A stretch of DNA of 64,000 nucleotides, from the NCBI GenBank assembly GCA_007922305.1, contig ML677374.1, positions 11,866,246-11,930,245 on the forward strand, in the 5' to 3' direction. The stretch comes from Dermatemys mawii. Lineage: Eukaryota; Chordata; Testudines; Dermatemydidae. Every line of letters begins with the position of its first letter. The stretch's first letter is position 1. Both the position numbers and the translations under genes were made by a program. This document shows, one piece after another, positions 1-9,085 of this stretch. The notes below the pieces were generated by a model. That model did no database searches. It was not told the origin of the DNA and saw only the letters and a list, made by a program, of their open reading frames with translations.

Positions 1-291
1 GCTCTGATAATGAGAATACAATCTGTTCTCTGGCTGCATACAGTCTTTCCTTGTACCCAGTTAGAAAAATAAATAAATAACCTGTCTGTACGTCTTAGAG
101 GGAAAATCTTCCCTTCCTTTCATGCCCCACTCCACATACACACACACAAAAACCCAAGTAACATTTAAGGCCTGTACTAGAGAGCTTACAGCGGTGCTGC
201 GATACTGATCCCTCGTGTAGCTGCTCTATGCCGACGGGAAACAGCTCTCCTGTTGACATAATTAAACCACTCCCAGCAAGTGGTGGTAGTA

Positions 292-336
292 GAGTGACCA
301 GATAGCAACTGAAAAAAACGGGACATCTGGTCACCA
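292..336 (-). mobile_element. 45-bp internally deleted GGGTGACCAGA MITE
   Basis: The segment begins GAGTGACCAGATAGCAACTG and ends CGGGACATCTGGTCACCA, i.e. both termini of the longer MITE seen at 22082, 41762, 43725 and 63886, with the whole centre missing. TA dinucleotides flank both sides (290-291 and 337-338), matching the TA duplication of the other copies. It sits inside the older MITE at 166-687. Confidence 0.7.
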
Positions 337-469
337 TAGGTGGTAGGCATGTTGGCAGGAGAAGCTCTCTTGCTGACATTGTACTGTGCACATGAGTGCT
401 TATGCCGGCGTAATTTACGTGGCCCAGGGAAGGCAGAGTGACATAAGTTTGGCTAATGTAAGCTGAAGT

Positions 470-659
470 AGTGACAAAGAGTCTGTGGCACCTTAAAGAC
501 TAACCAAAGTATTAGAGCATAAGCTTTTGTGGGCTAATACCCACTTCGTCGGATGCCCACGAAAGCTTATGCTCTAATACTTTGGTTAGTCTTTAAGGTG
601 CCACAGGACTCTTTGTCACTTCTGCAATTCCAGACTAACACGGCTACCCCTCTGATTCT
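470..659 (+). mobile_element. Foldback (near-palindromic) repeat with 13-bp target duplication
   Basis: Arms 470-534 and 555-620 are inverted copies of each other around a 20-nt loop containing ACCCACTTCGTCGGAT, differing at only a few positions. A 3' tail (CAGACTAACACGGCTACCCC) completes the element, which I recognise as a very abundant turtle repeat. The flanks TGTAAGCTGAAGT (457-469) and TGTAAGCTGTAGT (660-672) match at 12 of 13 bases and are the likely target duplication. Transcribed RNA would form a long hairpin. Confidence 0.8.
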
Positions 660-687
660 TGTAAGCTGTAGTGTAGACATAGCCTTA

Positions 688-769
688 GAGGTGTTCACTG
701 AAGTCAACAGAGCTGCTGGTGCTTAGTAGTGCATAACCCCCGCCCTCTCCCCGAGCATTAGAAAACAAA
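688..769. other. Short spacer between two MITEs
   Basis: Holds a CCCCCGCCCTCTCCCC pyrimidine run; otherwise nothing recognisable. Confidence 0.4.
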
Positions 770-1080
770 GGGTACAACTACATAGCAACCTCCCACGGTG
801 GCAGCACGTTCCAGAGCCTGGGTCAATTAACTCAGGCCTGCGTGGCTCGCAGTACGGGGCTAAAAACAACAGTGTAGACATTCTGGCTTACGCTGGAGTC
901 CTGCCGGGATCTGAAAGCTGGTGAGGGGGACAAGTGTCAACGCCTGGGCTCCAGCCTGAGCAGAAATGCCTATACTGCTCTTTCAAACCCCAGAAGCCCA
1001 AGACAGTTGACCTGAGCTCAGATTTGCTGCTGTGGTTTTTCGGTTGTTTCCCCCGCCCCCCGCGCAATGTAGACATACCC
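770..1080 (+). mobile_element. GGGTATGTCTACA-type MITE, copy 1
   Basis: Ends GGGTACAACTACAT and ATGTAGACATACCC are inverted repeats, followed on the right by TTA. The interior is itself partly palindromic: 'GGGGCTAAAAACAACAGTGTAGAC' content on the left is mirrored by 'ATGCCTATACTGCTCTTTC' on the right. A second copy with the same internal blocks lies at 50883-51141. A non-autonomous DNA element; Harbinger-like by inference. Confidence 0.7.
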
Positions 1081-1659
1081 TTAAATGAACCGGATACACT
1101 CAGAAAACAATCCCAGAAACACATCTGTATCTAGAGGCTTAATACATTCAGATAAATCATGTCAGCAGAAGTCTTGGAGACTGATTGTTTTTTTAAAAAA
1201 TACAACTATAATTATCAGGAGGAAAAAAAAAAACCCAGAGAAACCCCCACATTACATACGATAATAAGGCTCTTATAAGGGCTCTCTAATCGTGTATTAT
1301 TTCACCTGTTCCCCATTAGGCAGAACTGTTAAACCAGCACTTTGTCCATCAGCACTTGAGTGTTTAAAGCTGAGTATGCCTCTTTCATAATTGCTGGCAC
1401 CAGCAAAACCAAATTCTGAAATCTCTCCAAACGGGGCTCGAATTGTTGAGCAGGACTGAAAAGATTCCGGCCACGTTCAGCTGTCTGAGATGCCACCGTC
1501 TCCCTCCTACTACCTTCACCTGACAAATGTAATAAATAAAAGTCAATGTGCTAAAAAAAAAATAAAAGTATCCCGAGAAGGGTCTTTCCATTACCCCTCC
1601 CTCTGCCACTCTCCTCCTCCCTCTCACTTTTTAAAGCTAAACACTGCCTAAGATTTATT
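1081..1659. other. Unassigned intron sequence with A/T runs
   Basis: Contains T/A homopolymer stretches near 1186-1235 and 1552-1568. A short pyrimidine-rich stretch at 1580-1630 (CCCTCCCTCTGCCACTCTCC) is notable only for composition. No gene or repeat recognised. Confidence 0.4.
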
Positions 1660-1980
1660 GCTGTGAAAAGGAAAGTTAACCACATAGTCAATTAAAAAAA
1701 AATCCAGTTACCATCCACAGCGGAGCAACATGGCATATAATAAAAGTCTCACTTATAAAGATGTTAACCTACTTGGTCGTGCAGTTATGCAGCGCGCACG
1801 GAGTCACATGGGGAGGACCATGAAAGCGGGTGGCGCCAGACGAGGCTTGCATTCACAGCAAAAGCAATTAATGTTTTCCTACTGGTGGGAAGGGAAAAGG
1901 CAGAGACAGTGCAATAAAGTGCACTCGAACCTACTAAATCACCTCTCACTTCCACCGCAACAGGCATTATGAAGAGTTGA
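1660..1980. promoter_or_regulatory. Enhancer-like single-copy block A (candidate)
   Basis: Repeat-free and unusually rich in retained CpG for this intron (GCAGCGCGCACGG, GGCGCCAGACGAGG) next to AT-rich homeodomain-type motifs (TCAATTAAAA, GCAATTAATG). It also carries TATAATAAAAG and ACTTATAAAG. Retained CpG in an AT-rich intron can mark hypomethylated regulatory DNA. Function is inferred from composition only. Confidence 0.3.
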
Positions 1981-2284
1981 TCAGCTTCCTTGGCAAGGCA
2001 GAGAGGGAGTTACGGTCCCGGCCTCCTCCATAGGAAGGTATGTCTCTTGGTCTTGGAGTAAGTTTTCCGTGCACACAAAGAGATGTTTCACATGTAGCGG
2101 CGAGGGTGTGGGGGGTGTGGGGGGTGGTTCGCAGCTTTCGCTATCTGTTCCTAGAACACCCATCAACTTGGAATGAAAGCGCTCAACCAGCCAGATTACA
2201 TCAGAACTCAGACACTAAGTTTAGGGTCATGAATTTCACTGATGAAGAGGGATATTTACAAATGACTTGATTGATAGCGCATAG
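1981..2284. other. Unassigned intron sequence with G-rich run
   Basis: Includes a GGGTGTGGGGGGTGTGGGGGG tract around 2106-2128 that could form a G-quadruplex on the plus strand (C-rich in the AUTS2 transcript). Nothing else recognised. Confidence 0.35.
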
Positions 2285-2450
2285 GGTAAGGGGGCAGATA
2301 TTAGCCCTGGCTTTGCCATGGGCTTGCAGTGGGCTACTGGGCAAGTCACCTAGCTGCTCTTTTTCTCAGTTTCCCTACTTGTAAATTAGGGATAATAAAA
2401 TTAATTCACATGAATAAAACCCTTTGAGACTGATGAATACATAAACTGTT
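2285..2450 (+). mobile_element. MIR/CORE-SINE-like fragment
   Basis: The order 'GGGCAAGTCACCTAGC', 'CTCAGTTTCCCTACTTGTAAA', 'TAGGGATAATA' and 'CCCTTTGAGA' is the typical central and 3' part of a MIR-type SINE. The tRNA-like 5' head is missing. Confidence 0.65.
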
Positions 2451-2455
2451 TCTTA

Positions 2456-2714
2456 GGCCATGTCTACAATAGGGAGCTTACAGCTGAGCTGCTGTAAGAT
2501 TGCTCAGGTAGCCACCTTATGCTGAAGGCAGAGAGCTCTCCCCTTGGCATAATAAAACCACCTCCACAAGGGAGAAGTTCTCCCGCCAACAGCACTGTCC
2601 ACACTGGCACTTCTGCCCGTGTGACTTATGTTACTCGGAAGGAGGCGGGGTGGGCATTTCACATCCCTGAGCAACATAAGTTACACCAACAAAAGAGATA
2701 GTGTAAACATAGCC
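2456..2714 (+). mobile_element. GTCTACACTA-type MITE, intact copy
   Basis: Terminal inverted repeats GGCCATGTCTACA and TGTAAACATAGCC, flanked by TTA on each side (2453-2455 and 2715-2717). The interior has inverted arms around 'GAGAGCTCTCC...GGAGAAGTTCTCCC'. It is the uninterrupted relative of the element at 166-687. TTA duplications favour PIF/Harbinger; no transposase is encoded. Confidence 0.75.
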
Positions 2715-2727
2715 TTAGACTAAGTTT

Positions 2728-2855
2728 GTGGAGGCATGGACTCTATTTTTGTTCTGTGTTTGTACAGGTCCTAGCATGAGATGACCCTGATCCACAACTA
2801 GGGCCCTGAGGTGCCATGGAAATACAAACTATAAATAATAATCATAATCAACTAT
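2728..2855 (-). mobile_element. Interspersed repeat of the 'GTATTACCGTAGCGCC' family, minus strand
   Basis: Read on the plus strand it has 'TTGTTCTGTGTTTGTACAGG', 'CCTAGCA', 'GAGGTGCCATGGAAATACAAA' and ends in AATAATAATCATAAT. This is the reverse complement of the family at 29661, 30083, 22523 and 4136. Retroposon-like with an ATT-rich tail; I cannot place it in a named class with certainty. Confidence 0.65.
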
Positions 2856-3319
2856 ACAAGTACTATATTTCTGTTAAAAATACTGGTCACTAAAAGGCAC
2901 CACACCCTATGTATGTCAGCACTTCTTTGCAGCCTTTCTCGTATCATGCTAACAATCTAGGTTCCAATTCTGTAGCCACTGCACATCACCAGAAGCTGAA
3001 GAATAAAGCCCTGGATTGTACAAAAATTGGTGCATCCTCATTACAAGTTGGTGATTTATTACCAGGGCCCAGATCCTGCAACGTATTATGCAAGTACTTG
3101 ACGTCAATGGGATTATGCACAGCACATAAAGGTAAGCGTGTGGACAAGTTTTTGTACTTTCACAAGACAAAATGGACTGAGCAAAATGGCCATATTCTGT
3201 ACCTCTGAACTCCTAAGCCATGACTAAACCATGAAAACCAGAGACTAAAATAAATAATACACTGTACCTCTACAGCACTCTCTAAGTGAGGTTCGGACAT
3301 TAATGATTAAATCTTACAA
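2856..3319. other. Mostly unassigned; short low-divergence repeat fragment at 3066-3130
   Basis: The stretch 'CAGATCCTGCAACGTATTATGCAAGTACTTGACGTCAATGGGATTATGCA' type content (3066-3130) resembles half of a palindromic turtle/avian repeat built on 'GATCCTGCAAA...CAATGGGA'. The remainder shows nothing recognisable. Confidence 0.45.
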
Positions 3320-3465
3320 TACTACTGAGAGGTGGAAGAGTGCTATCTGCATTTTGCAAGTGGGCAGAGTGGGTAAGTGTCTGCCCAAAGGTGCATTAAA
3401 AATTAGCTGCAGAACCTAAGATAGAACCCACATCTCCGATCCTGTGTGTTAGCCACTAGAATATG
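3320..3465 (+). repeat. Degenerate SINE 3' module
   Basis: 'CTGCATTTTGCAAGTGGGCAGAGTGGGTAAGTGTCTGCCCAAAGGTGCA', then 'AGATAGAACCCACATCTCC' and 'TTAGCCACTAGA', follow the familiar order of a MIR/L2-associated module (tested base by base only for order, not identity). Confidence 0.55.
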
Positions 3466-4135
3466 CTTGTGCGATGAAGGAACCCCTGCCAACCTTCTGG
3501 CCTAACAGCTACCTTTGAATAGTAAGGAAAGGGAGTGGAAGATGATTAGCCTGACCCAATCCAAACCTGAAACAAAGATGAATCATTGGAGGCAAAAGCT
3601 CTGGGTGGGACCATATTCGTGCTGTGACCCATCCCCAGTTTTATACTTACATATCTGAGGCATTTTTCATTTCTCATGAAAAGAGCCATGTGGTTCCCTC
3701 ACCCCCAGCAATACACTGTAAAAAATTGTAAACACTAGAAGGAACAGCCTCTCTTGACTTTGCAATCAGAACATTAACATCAGAGTAGTCTAAATCTGAT
3801 ATTACTTTGTGTTTTGCCAGCACAGTCTAAAAGTTGACTTTTTGCACCACATTAAAAGGGTGAGAAGGTTGTTCACACAATATGGAACCTGCTGATGCAA
3901 GAGAAAAAATATGTGGCACATGCAAGAGAAAACACCTGATAAAGCACGCACAATTCAGGGTGTGAGGAAGCAACATGAGCCTTCACAGCACAGTTTCAAC
4001 CTCACAAGGTAGCTCATAGCAAATAGCAGTAGATGACAATGGGTTTTAAATTGGGTAACATGTCAGATTAAATCACCCCAGTAGCTGTAAATCAGAAGTA
4101 ATTCCACTGTAAAACTACTGTAAGAGAGATTAGAA
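3466..4135. other. Unassigned intron sequence
   Basis: No repeat, gene or strong motif cluster recognised over this stretch. Confidence 0.4.
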
Positions 4136-4420
4136 TCATCATTATCTGTAGAAGTCTAGTAAAGATTGGAGATCCCAACCGAGACTGGATTCCCATAGTG
4201 CATTGTACAAACTCATAGAAAGACACCGCTCTGGCCCTGCAGAATTTATAGTCTAAATAGATAAGGCAGAGAAAAGAAGAATGGGGAATATGGGCACAGG
4301 GAGATTAAGTGATTTACCCTAGGGTAGAAAGGAAACCTGTGGCAGAGATGGGTGTTGAGCTCTTGTTTCCTGAGTCACGGTTTGTGCCTTACTTACAAGG
4401 CAATCCTTCTTCAAGTGTTT
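4136..4420 (+). mobile_element. 'GTATTACCGTAGCGCC' family copy followed by SINE 3' module
   Basis: 'TTCCCATAGTGCATTGTACAAAC', 'GCCCTGCAGAATTTATAGTCTAAATA' and then 'GGGAGATTAAGTGATTTACCC', 'GGCAGAGATGGGTGTTGAGC' appear in the family order. It is strongly diverged, hence old. Confidence 0.55.
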
Positions 4421-4574
4421 TTAAAAGAGCAACTAATTTACATTTAATACTGTAGTGACAAAATACAAGTGAAGACAACTTAAAAAGGTTTAGAGGTTCA
4501 GCTCCATAGGGATTAGATTTAAATGTCATAGACTATAATTCCTAGTACAGAGACTTCGGAATTATAAATCTGCT

Positions 4575-5360
4575 TACTTGTTTAACATGCTGCAGGACCA
4601 GCTGCATCATGGGGTAAACAGTGAGGTGACACAATTTTCAGATGACACAAAGCTACTCAAGATGGTTGAGCTCCTACCAGACTGTGAAGAGCTACAAAAG
4701 GATCTCACAAAACTGAGTGACGGGGCAACAAAATGGCAGATGAAATTCAATGTTGATAAATGCAAAGTAATGCACATTGGAAAACGTAAAACCCATTATA
4801 CATATAAAATTATTAGGGATATGGAACAGCTTCCATAGGAAGAAAGATTAATAAGACTGGAACTTTTCAGCTTGGAAAAGAGATGACTATTGTGGGATAT
4901 GATAGAGGTCTATAAAATCATGACTGGTCTGGAGAAAGTAAATAAGGAGGTGTTATTTACTCCTTCTCATAACACAAGAACTAGGGGTCTCCAAATGAAA
5001 TTATTAGGCAGCAGGTTTAAAACAAACAAAAGGAAGTATTTTTTCATACAACTCATTGTCAACCTGTGTAACTCCTTGCCAAAGGATGTTGTGAAGGCAA
5101 AGACTATAACAGGGTTAAAAAAAAACCTAGGTAAGTTCATGGAGGATTGGTCCATCAATGGCTATTAGCCAGAATGGGTAGGGATGGTGTCCCTAGCTTC
5201 TGTTTGCCAGAAGCTGGTAATGGGGATGGATCACTTGATGATGATCTGTTCTGTTCATTCCTTCTGAGGAACCTTGCATTGGCCAATGTCAGAAGACAGG
5301 ATACTGGGCTAACTGGACCTTTAGTCTGACCCAGCATGGCCATTCTTTTATTCTTATGAA
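4575..5360 (+). pseudogene. CR1 LINE 3' end: reverse-transcriptase C-terminus and 3' UTR, dead
   Basis: The frame at 4578-4835 reads a diverged end of a CR1 reverse transcriptase, with FSDDTKLL (the FADDTKL-like catalytic block), a KWQMKFNVDKCKVMHIGK segment, then a stop. After a shift, 4890-5168 continues as [14 protein letters not shown]...[23 protein letters not shown], the typical C-terminal tail. The 3' UTR follows, with 'GATACTGGGCTAACTGGACCTTTAGTCTGACCCAGCATGGCCATTC', ending in a CR1-style TTCTTATG tail near 5358. Both the frame break and the missing 5' part show it is non-functional. It is antisense to AUTS2. Confidence 0.88.
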
Positions 5361-5539
5361 GGAGCCATGCTTCATATGGGGACATGAGCAAAACCCAAAC
5401 TCTTCTTTGACTTCTAGTTTCCAGACCAAACCGCAAAGTGAACCCAGATACCAAAATAAAAGTGAATGGTCTTTTCTTTGAAAGATGAAGTGATTCATAA
5501 CCTTATGGTTGAAGCTAAAATCATGGTTTATACTCATGC
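5361..5539. other. Unassigned; possible low-complexity repeat remnant
   Basis: 'CCAGACCAAACCGCAAAGTGAACCC' (about 5422-5446) resembles a turtle interspersed repeat also hinted at 52440-52510 and 56370-56560, but the match is too short to place. Confidence 0.3.
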
Positions 5540-5766
5540 ACGTAGGGTTTAGCTACATTTATTTTCTGCACCAGTGATGCAATAGTGTAAATCCCTACTG
5601 TAGATATGTTACATCAGTGTCAAAAGTGACTTGCACCACTGGTATGAACTGAACAGGAAACAGCTTACTTTTTACACCAGGGGAGCATATCACAGTGGAT
5701 GTTTCCACCAGAATATCTATTGCAGTAGGGGGAAAACAAAACAAAACAGTGTAGGGAAGGCCTTAA
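5540..5766 (+). mobile_element. Degenerate MITE of the 'CAGTGTAGGGAAGGCCTTA' end type
   Basis: The right end 'ACAGTGTAGGGAAGGCCTTA' resembles a turtle MITE terminus; the left end 'GTAGGGTTTAGCTACATT' is only a weak mirror. The interior has 'TTTTACACCAGGGGAGC'. Boundaries are approximate. Confidence 0.4.
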
Positions 5767-6839
5767 ATGACAAAGGCTGGATCTAAGATTACTCTTCTTC
5801 CTTTCGTCTCAGCTTCAGTTTTACGGTCCAAATTCTGATTCCAGTGTCATGGCTCATGGATGGCTGAACTCCCATCCATTTTAGTGGGGCCAGGATTTGG
5901 CCCTACACTTATGTGTGGGTTGCTACCAGGAAGTGCAAACTTGGCTTCCCCATTTTGTAGGGAGACAGGAAATGGGAAGAGAGAGCAGACAGCGGGCTGC
6001 GGTGTACAGACAAAATGGTATCTGCCCAACGGATTCGATATCAAAGAAGAAGCTGACTGTATTTGTCTACATACCAGCAATCCCCTGGCAGGGAAACAAT
6101 ACAGCAAAAATGCAACAATCACATAGTGGAGAGTGAAATGATCAATTATTTAAAGTTAATGCAAGGATGATAAGGCTGCTCTTGCATATTCTGTGAATGA
6201 TCATCGACCCACAATTAAATGACCTTTGCCTTTGTGCTAGGATGGGAAGCAGGTGAGTCCAGTCCGGGTGAAGGTAAGAGAAGCCAGTAAACCTGCTAGA
6301 AGAAAAGGGAAGAAAGGAGGTCTCAGTCTGACAAACTTTGTTGGAATAATAGCTAATTAAGGGAAGGGGAGATGGAGGCGGGGTTGCAGCATGCTGATGT
6401 TTGACTGAACCCATTCCCCATCACTCTGCCAATCAAAGCTTCGTTGGGTTTAATAGATGGCAAAGGCATTGAATCTGATTCTTTTTTTGCACATACTAGC
6501 AACATTCTTGGATTAGCACTTTACCCTAACCCAATTAATAGCTAGTGTTCAGTCACAGCACTGAGTAACATGTTGTTCACAGTGATTAAAACATTTCTCC
6601 TCGATTATCATGCAGCCAAATGCTTGGAAGAAAGCTATAGTTAATGGCATACAGGCAAGACTGCAAATTGTGGTTGTTGTACAGTTTGGGGAGGGGAGAG
6701 AAAGCAGCCTGCCTCTCCCCGCTACTCCCCCGCAATGTCTTGGTGTTGCTAATTAAGGGCTGACTTTTTGGGAAGAGAAAGAGGGTGACGGAGGATGGGG
6801 AAAAGAACTTTAGGTAATTGAAAGAATCCAATTCATGCA
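5767..6839. other. Unassigned intron sequence with a short repeat fragment
   Basis: At 5828-5908 'GTCCAAATTCTGATTCCAGTG...GCCAGGATTTGGCCC' resembles a fragment of the common 'CCAATTCTG..CATTGA..GATTTGGCCC' reptile repeat. The rest is unique with no recognisable gene. Confidence 0.4.
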
Positions 6840-7250
6840 AGCACCCAGCTGGTGCTAACCTACATCATTAAACTTGCCAGCTAACAAACATCAAACACAG
6901 GCCAGTATTAATGAAGCAGATGTATTAATTTCCGATTTCTGAAAAAGCTAAGCAACTAGCTGGCTAGCTGACTGCCTCTCTCTCTCCCCCTCTGACAGCC
7001 ACTATTAATGATCTTTAATGCCCCACAGGCACTAATGGGTCCCACTGGGAGTCCAGAAATACTGCAATTTGTATTGAGGATTTAGACATAACAAAAAAGA
7101 AAAAAAAGAACCCTGCTCTTGGGAGCAGGCGCTTGATCAGTCACTACCCTCTGTGGAATAGCACAACAGAATAATAAATGACAGCTCTGCGATTAAATCA
7201 AGCCTTCTGCTTTAAGTGCCAGCGAGTGTGTGATTGTCACTAACAATCTA
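6840..7250. promoter_or_regulatory. Enhancer-like single-copy block B (candidate)
   Basis: Repeat-free, with a dense run of homeodomain-core motifs: GTATTAATGAAG, GTATTAATTTCCG, CTATTAATGATCTTTAATG, CACTAATGGG. Also CTGACAG/ATGACAGCTC (MEIS/TALE-type) and GCGATTAAATCAAG. This composition is what deeply conserved developmental enhancers usually show. No comparison was possible, so the call rests on motif density. Confidence 0.4.
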
Positions 7251-8654
7251 CTGCTTGTTAACACCACTGGGGTATAAGAAAACAGCAGTCAACACTAAAA
7301 AAAAAATAAAAGAAAGAAAAGAAAACCAGATCCTATTACTTCATTTTTATTTATATATATCCAGAGGGGAAACAAATCCCGGTGGGTTACTAATATTATT
7401 ATTGTTGCTGCTGTTGTTTTTGTTTTTAAACAACTTTAGTTTTCTTTGTGATTCATGTATTGAAAACCTGAAGGAAAAAAAAAAGAAGGAACCATCTGCT
7501 CCTGTTAAACCCGGCAATTACTTTCATACACATTTGAGTTTAAGATCTGCGCTGCCCAGGCAATAGCAGCGAACGTGCTAGACATCATATGTGGATGGGA
7601 AATGGAAGGTTTATTGGATTACCAGGCACGCAAGGCACCAAAGTGCTGTGCTCACCTTTATGACTGACAAAATTCAAGGGACATGTACCACAAGCATTTT
7701 TAATGGCCTATATATAATCTTTACACTCTGATGGTTAGCGAGGGGAAAATTCAGAATCTTTTAGTTGAACCATGAAAACTCTGGTGTCTCCCCACACATT
7801 CCCATTTATTAAGGGGCAGACCCTGTTGGCTTTACCCACTGACAACAGAATGGATTGTACAATTAAGGCCATGGATTTTGCCATGGGTATTCCAGCTGGT
7901 AATATTCTATCTGGATGAAAACTTGATGGCTACAATTGATATCTAGGGACCTAGAATCTGCTTCTATTCAAGTCAATCGTAGAACTCCTACGAAGTTCAA
8001 AGGGAGCATCGGTGCTCTAAGCTCTTAAATACACCAATAGCACAAAATATGTAAGGAAACAATTATTTTTCCTATCCAAAAGGTAAATATTCCACCTTGC
8101 TGATATAATCTCCACTTTAAATACTACTCTGATGTTTTATTTAGATAGGGACCAAAGGAGGACACAATAGCTTATTTTCACAGAGCCTTCTAATCAAGTT
8201 GAAGGGTACCAGTGACTAGATTTTAATTGTTATATTAGCCACTTAGCAACTGTGTAATACCAATAACAATTGGAATTTCTTCTATAAAGCTAGTCACATC
8301 TCTGGAATTTATCTGCATGTTTCAGGAATGGATAGAGGTTACTGATTCTGACACATAGAAGAAAGCAATACAGACAAAGGAGAAAAAATAAACAAAAAGT
8401 ACTACCAACTTCCCCAAAACAACCATTTTAAAAATATGAGCATTTAAATTTGTCTCCACCTGAAATCTGGATGCTTTTTTATATGATTTAGCTATACTTC
8501 TTATTTACTTCTACACCACTAATGGAATGAAGGAGAAGTTAAATATTAAATAATTTTACTAATACGTTGTAATTTTTTACTTTAGAAATAGGCTGTTAAT
8601 CTGGAAAAGTGATGATCCAGTTGGTGACTCTGGTGAGCTTGCTCTGTCATGTCA
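7251..8654. other. Unassigned AT-rich intron sequence
   Basis: A-rich tract at 7296-7327 and an ATT/GTT/GCT microsatellite-like stretch at 7391-7425. An open frame here (7234-7566) is made of these low-complexity tracts and is not a gene. Confidence 0.4.
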
Positions 8655-8699
8655 TATAAAATATATATGTATATACATACACACACACACGCACACTGC
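8655..8699. repeat. AT/CA compound microsatellite
   Basis: Alternating TATATGTATATACATA followed by an interrupted (CA)n run ending in CGCACAC. Confidence 0.85.
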
Positions 8700-8859
8700 A
8701 GCTGTTACACCTCTCCACTGAACTCAAGAGTTAAGTAAAATATCCTGAAGGCTTATAATAAACTTGTGATTTTTGAAGAAACAGTTTAGGTTATTTTTAA
8801 ATGTAGGTCTTAAAAGTTGTAGGGTTTATTGAAAGGGAAGATGTCAATCAAGTGATTGA

Positions 8860-9085
8860 AAATGTCCATTTTTCTTACGTGAGTGATGGATCTTCTTTAT
8901 TCTTGCCTGTCTCCTCTTTCCTGTGTCAGTCACACATCCAGGCTGCTATTCACACTTCATTCACAATCCTGTGTACCTATAATCTCTGTTATTTTGCTGT
9001 CGACTCCTTATGCCTCATTAGGCATGTTTGACACCTGTACCTAATGCCTTTTCACTGGCAATGCAGGACAGCTTTTGACAAGAAA
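8860..9085. promoter_or_regulatory. Enhancer-like single-copy block C (candidate)
   Basis: Repeat-free stretch with AATCAAGTGATTGAAAATG, TTACGTGAGTGATGG, TGTGTCAGTCACACATCC and CTCATTAGGCATG. It contains short near-palindromes (TGCCTCATTAGGCATG at about 9010-9026). Called on composition only. Confidence 0.3.

Larger units (their letters stand above)
166..687 (+). mobile_element. GTCTACACTA-type MITE, interrupted by two later insertions
   Basis: The left part (AAGGCCTGTACTAGAGAGC, then CTTACAGCGG) and the right end (TAGTGTAGACATAGCCTTA) match the two ends of a common turtle repeat whose second copy lies at 2456-2714. The internal blocks 'AGCTGCTCTATGCCGAC' and 'GAAGCTCTCTTGCTGAC' form partly inverted arms. 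Two younger elements sit inside: a 45-bp MITE at 292-336 and a foldback element at 470-659. The TTA at the boundaries suggests a PIF/Harbinger-like mover; this is inference. Confidence 0.7.

Noticed and set aside
4578..5168. Functional CR1 reverse transcriptase
   Set aside because: Only the C-terminal part is present, broken by a stop and a frame change, with no endonuclease or N-terminal RT region.
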